Shown here: positions 37,101-46,100 of the stretch, in pieces | Layout: every line of letters starts with the position of its first letter | How positions within the stretch are numbered: position 1 is the first letter of the stretch | Source of the DNA: Phyto melanocephala | Lineage: Eukaryota > Arthropoda > Insecta > Diptera > Rhinophoridae | DNA: 64,000 nt | NCBI GenBank assembly: GCA_941918925.1 | Contig: OW799236.1 | Location: 63,512,685-63,576,684 of the forward strand | Direction of reading: 5' to 3' | Program-made: the position numbers and the translations under genes | The notes under the pieces: model-generated | What the model saw: the letters and a program-made list of their open reading frames with translations, nothing else | The model's database searches: none | Told to the model about the DNA's origin: nothing

Positions 37101-40100
37101 TGATATCTAAAGCCATATATTCTAAATAAAAGTTAAGTCAGTACATACATATGTTCCAATTATATCAATACTTATATAGGAAATGAATTATGATTCAAAT
37201 AAATTACCAAAGTAGTGGCGTATACTTTTACTTAGTAACACTTTTCTTTAAATATTGATATAAACAAAACTGTATTTTGGATATATTAAAATACTATTTA
37301 AAAAATAAATAAAATTTTATTTAATACATATATAAATTAATACATTATATTCATTTACTACCATTTGACTATTCTTTTTATTTTCTATATATACATTTTT
37401 TATATATAAATGATAGTACATATTTAGAAAAATTATGTGCAAAAATGGAAGTTTTTGGTAGATTTTAGTGCATTAGTGCAGATCATAAAGAAGAACAAAT
37501 AAATGTATAACAATAACATTTATGTATGTGTGCGTTAGTACCATAAGGGTTGTGCTGTTTTCATAACCCAAGCAAGTGCATTTTTATTAAACCAAAACGC
37601 ATCCAAAGTTTCTACTTGATGCTTTCGCTTGCATTGTAAAAACGGTTACTCATTTTAATCGCTTTTTCTGCGGATAGTCGATAACACTTACCCTACGTTG
37701 CCACAGGCAAGTATTTACTTGCAAGTATTGTATACGTATTACACGGCTTTCAGACTAGGCAAGTCACTTGCGCAAGTGTTGTGTTTATTGGCAAAAGGGG
37801 TAAGGTCGGGTTAAGAGGAAGAAACTTGCTCATTTTTGAGTACACACTTGCCTGTACTCGGCAAGTACGAGCAAGTTTTTGTTGAGAAACCAAAAACAAA
37901 AGAGTAATAAAAACAAACAAGAGTGCTATATTCGGCCATGCCGAATCTTATATACCCTTCACAACGTGTTGTCATGCAACAACAATTGTTTATGTCACCA
38001 TTTATCTCATATGAAATACGTACATACAAAACATACATATATAAAAACATCCCATTGTAATATTATACATTTAGTTTACTTATGTGCTTAAAAAAAATAA
38101 ATTAAAAGAAAAATTAAAAATAAAACAATAAAAATTTGAATAAAATAGAAAATAAAAAAAAATTTTTGGCTCACTCTAACCAGTATACCACGTTTGTATG
38201 TATGTGTAGATAATTGATAATTGTAGAAATTTCAAACGGAATGACAAACCTATATATACCCTTTTTCACTGTGTGAAGAGTATAATAAGTAAAAGAGAAC
38301 GAAACTTGGGCAAGTCAGTTGCTGAGTCTGAAATGAAAGCAAGTTCAAAGAAAAATTAAAGAAAATAAAAAACTAACTTGAGCAAGTGACTTGCCTAGTC
38401 AGACAGGGGTGTTACTAACGAAAATCAGGAGAAATGCCAAAAAAAACACAAAAATTTTTTTAGTGGCTACACAGCACAGTGCAAGTTCATTTTTAAAATG
38501 TCGTCAGCAAATAAACTTCAAACAAATTTAAAACAAATGGCGCTGCTTCAATTGGTAATTAAGTGTTGTCAATAGCTACTATTGGACGTTACCTGTAGAC
38601 ATAAAACTTTTTAATATAATTTTTTTTATTAAAAATTGATATTTATATTAAAACTTAAAAAACTTCAAACAAATTTAAAACAAATGGCGCTGCTTCAATT
38701 GGTAATTAAGTGTTGTCAATAGCTACTATTGGACGTTACCTGTAGACATAAAACTTTTTAATATAATTTTTTTTATTAAAAATTGATATTTATATTAAAA
38801 CTTAAATTTTAAATGAATATTTATATTTTTTCTTAATATTCTTCATATAAATATATACATATTTATTAAAAAAACTAGCTGAATTATTTACCACAACTGT
38901 ATGATATATTAGTGAGTTAACAAAACACTCAGTATTAGACAACACTGTTTTCCGGCTTGTCACTTTACTTGCCGTAACTGTAAAAATTTTACTTGCTTAA
39001 AAATTTCTTCGCAAGCTGAGTCGCAGGTTGCCAAAGTGTAGTTGTGTTAGTAAAAAAGTGTTAGTGTATTGGTTTTTTTTCACTTTCACTTGCATGTGGC
39101 AACGGTAGGTTAAGGCCATGACTGACTATCAGATTTAGTCGTTCGATATGTCAAAAATTGTATGTGTGTTCAGAAAGTGTGATAGTGTGGACACAAAGTG
39201 GACATGTGTGACAGATTTTTTGACATGTGTGTCCGATTCGATAATCTTTTGAAAATTGTCATAAAATAATAGAGTCTGTGCGATCAGAGTTGCTTTTTCT
39301 AAGCAAGTATGACAGTGTGGCATCCAATAACACATTTTGTTGCGATTTTTTCATGTAGGACAGAAAACTATCAGATTTTTATTTGACATAATCGCACGAC
39401 TGTGTAGGATAGTCAGTCATGGCCTTTAGTACTTAAGTCCAATTAGTTTTACTGTGTACAATATAGAGTATTTATGCGAAAAACACATAGATTTCGGTTA
39501 CTTGTATATACTTATGCCGAACATCAAACGAGTATGTTTTTTTCATTTTTAGTTTTATGTTCATTAATCTTTGTAACCAAACGTACCATACTATATAAAT
39601 AATTTTCCATAATATTGTAAGAAATTTATTTGTTGTTTTAAAAGCAAATGTAAAATAAGAAAACTAGTTAGGTTAAAAATTATTTGTTTTAAATGGAGAG
39701 CAGGTATTTAATACGTTGTTGCGCTTATAATTTGCTGTGATAATCAGCTGTTCAGTTAAGTTTTTTGATCAAATTTTTGTACTTTGCAATACTTTTAGAT
39801 CTCATTTTCGAATTTCATAATATTTTGCTTCTACGAAATCTAGCGACTTGTACTAAAGACTACCCTAATATCTCTAATAACATATGACTTTTATACTAAA
39901 ATAGTTTTGCACACAAAGGGTCATTATTTCATCTTGCCTATAAAGTTGACTACCGTGACCAGTGAAGTGATTTTTTTATATTTTTCATTATTAAAAACTC
40001 CTTGTAACAATTTTTTTTATATGGCAGTACTAGAGCAAATACCGGTTGCTTTTAACAAATTAATTTAGTTCTTAAAAAATGTAGTGGCAACAATGTAAAT

Positions 40101-43100
40101 TTATACATTTTATTTACAAAACGAAATAAAATTTTAGATGATAAAAGTTCGAAGTAGAAAAAAGATATAGATATAAATCAAAATTTAGTTGCCATATTCT
40201 GTTTCATGTAAAGAAACAGTTGAATTTTTAAATTAATTAACCTAACCTTAAAAGTTCAAGGTAATTGAAGCATAAACTTATCTTTTCGATCACTTTTAGG
40301 TAAAAAGTGTTTGTTCTTTCATTTTTATTTTATTATTTTATAATAATGCTATTAAATGTGTCTCAAATTAAAATGCAATTAAACCATAGAACAAGCTAGT
40401 TTATACCTATATACATTGTATGTATCTCTGTCATGGGTATAAGAAAAAATTATATTTTATGTATTCGACCGGTTAACCGGTTTTTTTCTAAATTTTCAAA
40501 AGAGCAACCGGTTTTTTTTTTAAATTTCAAACTATTTGAAAACCGGTTTCTTCAAAATGTCGAATAATCGATCACCCTAGTATGTACGGTAAGAGTATTT
40601 TTATACCCTTCACACAGTGAAAAAGGGTATATATAGGTTTGTCATTCCGTGTGAAATTTCTACAATTTTCATTTCCGACCCCATAAAGTATATATTTTCT
40701 AAAAGCTCATGAATAGGGGAGTCGATTAAGCTCTGTCAGTCTGTCCGTGTGTATGTTGAAATTAACTTTTTGAAGCCCCCCACCCACGACCACCACGATT
40801 TTTTTTTCACAAAAACAACATTACAACAACAACATACATACATACAAACATGTATACTGGTTAGAGAAAACGTGGCATCGAATCCCAGCTGAGCCAAAAA
40901 AAAATTTTTTTTATTTTTTTTATATATTTTTTTTAATTTTTTTTTATATTTTTTTATTTTTTATTTAATATATTACTTATATTTTTATTATTATTTTTTT
41001 TTAATTTTTTTTTATATTTTTTTTATTTGTTTTTTTGTTTTATATTTATTATATATATTTTAATTATTTTTTTTTTAATTTTTTTAAAAATTTTCTTTTA
41101 TTTTTTTTTCTTTTAAATATACATACGTAAATTTAAAATTTTACAATGGGATGTTTTTATATATGTGTGTTTTTTATATGTATGTACGTATTTCATATGG
41201 GATGAATGGTGATACAAACTACTGTTATTGCATGACTACACGTTGTGAAGGGTATATAAGATTCGGCACGGCCGAATATAGCGGTCTTACTTGTTTTAGC
41301 TGTAACCGTACGCATTTATACATGTTTTGCTAATAATACTCAAGGTAAGTTGTAATCGTTGTCATTCACTGGTACAGAGCCACCTGCTAAGCGAATGGCG
41401 GAAAGTAATATAACAGAAGTAGAAACACACGTGTTGGAACTGAACCAAATAAAGCATTATCGTCATGTCATTTAACGTTTAATTCCGTTCACATTTATAA
41501 TATAAGTTGAATTATTTACTACTCTCAAATTCCAAAAAAAAAAAAAAAAAATTATAACAAATTTAAATTTTTTGTAAAAAATCTAATATCGTTTTTAATA
41601 AAAAAAATTACCAAACACTTTTACAACAAACAAAATTGTATCAACTGTTTTAATATTTTTAAAATTTAAATAAAAAAACAAGCAAGTATTTGATAGTTTA
41701 CTGTATTCTACTTTTACTTGATACCCATATTAACTCTGTCGGTTGTACCGATTCTGAAATGATACCACATACAGGTCTGTGCGTCTTCGAATATACAAAT
41801 GTAACAAGTCACATTCAGACTTATGTGAGCTTTAAATACTTGATTCTTGTTGTTTGATTATTTGCTGACCAGTGGCAATATTTCCAAAAAATTAATGACA
41901 CAAACAACTTATCTTGTCTATACTTTCAAACGCCAATACTCTCCAATCATCCGATCTTAATTCTATTATTTTGTTCATCTAATCAATAGCGTCTGTACAT
42001 TACCACCACAACCTATCAAATTGTAAAAAAGAAACTCCACCACATATATTTTAAAAATTTCCCTCCACTACAATACTTTTTTTATTTTTGCATTTCAGTA
42101 AAGTGTTCACTTTTCAATATTGTTTTGCTCCATAAGCAGTTTTGTTTGACTACATCTAAGCTACGTTGACGCCAAGTACTTTTGCGCAGCTTAAAAGGTA
42201 GGCTACCTACATAGCGGCAACCATTTCTTTTATTGCTTTTGAAAAATCACTTTTCTGCTTTTAACTTTTGTGTAACATCAAATTGTATAGCATTGACATC
42301 CACTGGCACTGCCACCGGCATCATGGGAACATTTACATTGCGTTGGATCAAATGTTGGCATAAAAGCTGACGGTGGCATTGAAGGTGGTTGAACAGACGT
42401 AACTGCTGGGTGCTGCGGAAGTTTTTGTACCTGACTATATGTATTGGCGGCTATTATAGGTCTCACTTGGTTGGGTACTAAAAGATTTTGTGTGGCTGGT
42501 GTTGTGGTCGTCCTTAATATTTCTGCCGCGCATCGAGGCAATTCATCTTTAATGTTTTTTCATTTTGTTCCTATTAAAAACCTAAATATGTATATTCAGA
42601 AAAAATTACCTTGAATATTACAAAAAAAAATTTTCGATGATGTAGTCAGCTGTTTTTGACATCTATACGATAGCACACATCATTTTGTTGTTGCAGAGTT
42701 GCAATGACCTAATGAATGGGCATTGGATTAGACAATACTAGATGAAACAACAATCACACAACATTAAATAATTATTTTCCAAAGATAGTGAACATGCATC
42801 TTTGAGGAAATATTTGCCAAATGTGCACTAAGCATTAACATATATTTGTATACATTGAATTGATTGCTATTTCTATCAGTCATATTTTGTATTAAATTTC
42901 AGCCCTTTTTGAATTCTGTATTTTCTAGCTAAAAATTAAGACTTATGAAGAGTGGGTACAAATGCTGAAAAATATTAATGAATCCTTTATAATAAACATG
43001 GAAGAACTGCAAAGGGAAATAGCCGAGCGTCTCGAAATGGTACAACGAAAAGCTAATAGTAATTGTAGGCACAGCCAGGGCAATGAGTTGATGAAATGTC

Positions 43101-46100
43101 GCAAAGATATCGATACCTTGCTTAAGTATATAAAAAATGCTCGTTACTACAATAATTGGGACTTGCAGGGTTTTACATTTGAAACTATAGCACCCTCAGA
43201 GTTATTCGATATGGGTGATTTTGAAAATTTAACCATTGAGGACAATAATGGAGATGCAACAAAAGTGAGTTGAAAGACAAATTTGTTTGTTAAAATATAA
43301 AAGAATTAAACTATCTCTAAAATATTTTTATTTTTTTTTATAATTTTAGAATTGCAATGATGCTGAAGTTTTGCAAAGGAACAAGGTGTGTAAAGGGACG
43401 GTTTAAATATTCTACTAGAAATCTTTTTATTTGTATATGCATTCATACATACATATGTATGTAATTTATACATATGTTAACATAATTTTTCATTGTTTTT
43501 TTTTTTTCAATTATATTTAAATATATATTTTTTAAAACAAGGTATTTTTTATTGCGTTTTTTTAAATTTAGTTGTATGCCAATATGAAAGCTTTAGCTCA
43601 TGAAGTAGCTGAGAAGCATGATGAAGTAAGAGAGCTAAAACGTCAGGTCATCTGTTTGGAAGATGAAATACAAAAGGCCCAAAAGAAAATCCAGCTTAAG
43701 GATGATGTCATCAAGGAGCTGAGAAATGATCTCAAGTGCGCCAATAACAAGGTGTCTAAAACCAATTTACTTTTAGTTTTACTTCAAAATTTAAAATTTT
43801 TTACTTCAAATTTTTGATTGAACCAAAAAAGATTTAAAAAAATATAAAAACAACATAAACAATTTGGCATTTTCTTTTTTTTAAATTTCGTTAATATATC
43901 ATACTTTCTTTTTTTTCTTAATTTTTGAACTTAGTTCTCGACTCAGAATTCTGTGGATGCAAGTTTTACAATGCCTCCCATTAATTTTGATCATCAAAAC
44001 TCACGCAGTGCTAATACACAAATAGACTGTAATACACCCACAGTAAGTTAAATTTTAAACTTATATTTTCAAACTTATATTTCTCTTCTTTCTGTAGTTT
44101 CAAGATGACAATGGTTTTCAATTCGATTCTCTTGGTATTACGGTGCTGGAGGAGCAGCAAAAACTTAAAGTCTTAGAAGATGAAATTAATGATTTTTTCG
44201 AAATGAATAAGGAGCTGGATAAACAGAAAACGGAAATTCATCGGAGAAGACTAAAGGACATATTTCAAAAGCAGGTAACATCGATCTTTTATTGATTCAA
44301 AAAGACGTTTGTGCTGTGATGTAAAATTTATTTGTGATTCCTTGATTTTTTAGGAATCAGAAAAGGCGGCTGCTTATAGCAAACTTGACTTTATACGACG
44401 ACAACTTATCGATTTAGAATCCGACTTCTCGGAGAGTAATAACGATTGTGATTCAGGGTTTCATTCCAAGAGTGAAAACGATCATGATGCTAAAATTATA
44501 GATGCGGTTCGTAAACGTTTACGCAAATTAAATGTAACGAATGGTGAGTTAAGGAAACGTTTGCAGCTACTGGAGTTGGAAAATAGTGGTAAGTTTGATT
44601 TCATTATAGAAATTGTGGATAAATCTAAAATAAGTATTTTTTTTTAATTATTATTTTTTAGAGCTGTCGAACAATTTACATTCAGAGAAAGCTTTTTCTC
44701 AGCGTCATAGTGACACTTTAAAGGAAATTGCTAATTTATTATGTGACATGGTATGTACAATTTTGATAACACTAATAAAAGCTTCTGAGGAATTAGGAAA
44801 TGATTTTAAAAGTCAAAGAAAAAAACAGAAATACACGGTTTTAATTTACATACTTTTTTGTGGCTATTACAATGTCAACTGTCGTTTTAAATCTGAAAAA
44901 GATCGCCTGCTAATTTTGCCTTCTGATGTCAATTGCATGCACTAAGTTTTATTAGATCTTGTATCTGGTCAGTTCAAACGAAATTGTATCACTCTTTTCT
45001 GAGTTTCCGGCAGGTGTGTTCTTCCTTCTTTCCCTTAAGAACAGGATTGTTTTTATACATTTTGTGAGCCAACCCATTTTTATACCCTTCACACAGTGAA
45101 AAATGGTATATATAGGTTTGTCATTCCGTGTGAAATTTCTACAATTTTCATTTCCGACCCCATAAAATATATATTTTCTGAAAACTTATGAATAGGCGAG
45201 TCGATTAAGCTCTGTCAGTCTGTCCGTCTGACCGTGTGTATGTTGAAATCAACAACCCCCGACATCGCTTGGACCCGGGTAAGGTATTAGAATATCAGAA
45301 ATATTCGGGAGTAGATCGGTATTGAAAATCAGAAGCATCGGTACATAAACAACTGAGATATGAGCAAAAACCCACGACCACCTCGATTTTTTTTCACAAA
45401 AACAACATACATACATACAAACGTGTATACTGGTTAGAGAAAACGTGGCATCGAATCCCAGCTGAGTCGAAAAAATTTTTTTTATATTTTTTTTTATTTA
45501 TTTTTTATTTAATTTATTATTTATATTTTTATTTTTTTTTAATTTTTTTCTTTTTGTTTTTTTTTTTGTTTTATATTTATTATATATATTTTAATTATTT
45601 TTTTTACTTTTTTAATTTTTTTAAAATTTTTTTTTTTATTTTTTTAACTAACAATTTTCGGTGTATTGTCTTTACATACTAAACATTCGTTTTCATTGTT
45701 AGAAATTGGTAATTCTAAAGCAAACTAATGGCTGGTGCGATTTCTGCTGGATCGCAAAATTATTCTTGTCCTTATTGTCGTGGCATTGCTCAAGATGCAA
45801 TGCAAGTATTTATCTAGAAAGTAAATATTTTGAAATAAAAAACATAGTTTCTACTTTATAATTTATCTTATTATTTTTCTTCTTTTAAAATAGGGAATTA
45901 TTTCATTTTTAATTTGGGGATTTGTTTCATTATGAAATAAGTTCCTAAATGTTGGGGTTTTATTTCATTTTTGTTTGGGGTGTTATTTCAATTCATTGGG
46001 GGCTTATTTCATTTTTGATATTGGGGCATTATTTCATTTTCATTTTGGGGAGTTATTTCCTGGGGAGTTATTCATGGTGCCGAAAAAAAATATATAATTA

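Larger units (their letters stand above)
37689..39112. mobile_element. Possible hAT-like shell around the CAC-ended element
   Basis: TACCCTACGTTGCCACAGGC at 37689 is mirrored by TGCATGTGGCAACGGTAGG ending near 39110. ACTTGCAAGT words lie inside both ends. No matching octamers flank it; the right side was later hit by the MITE at 39113. It encloses the elements at 37742-38411 and the duplication at 38514. Confidence 0.4.
16187..42928 (+). other. Giant intron (26.7 kb) filled with nested transposons
   Basis: Donor GTAAGTTAAT at 16187; acceptor TATTTTCTAG ending 42928. Both sides are phase 0. It contains at least two multi-level transposon stacks (21176-28409 and 30354-35866), several HINEs and many MITEs. 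Intron status is inferred from phase and the absence of another supported gene on this strand. Confidence 0.6.
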
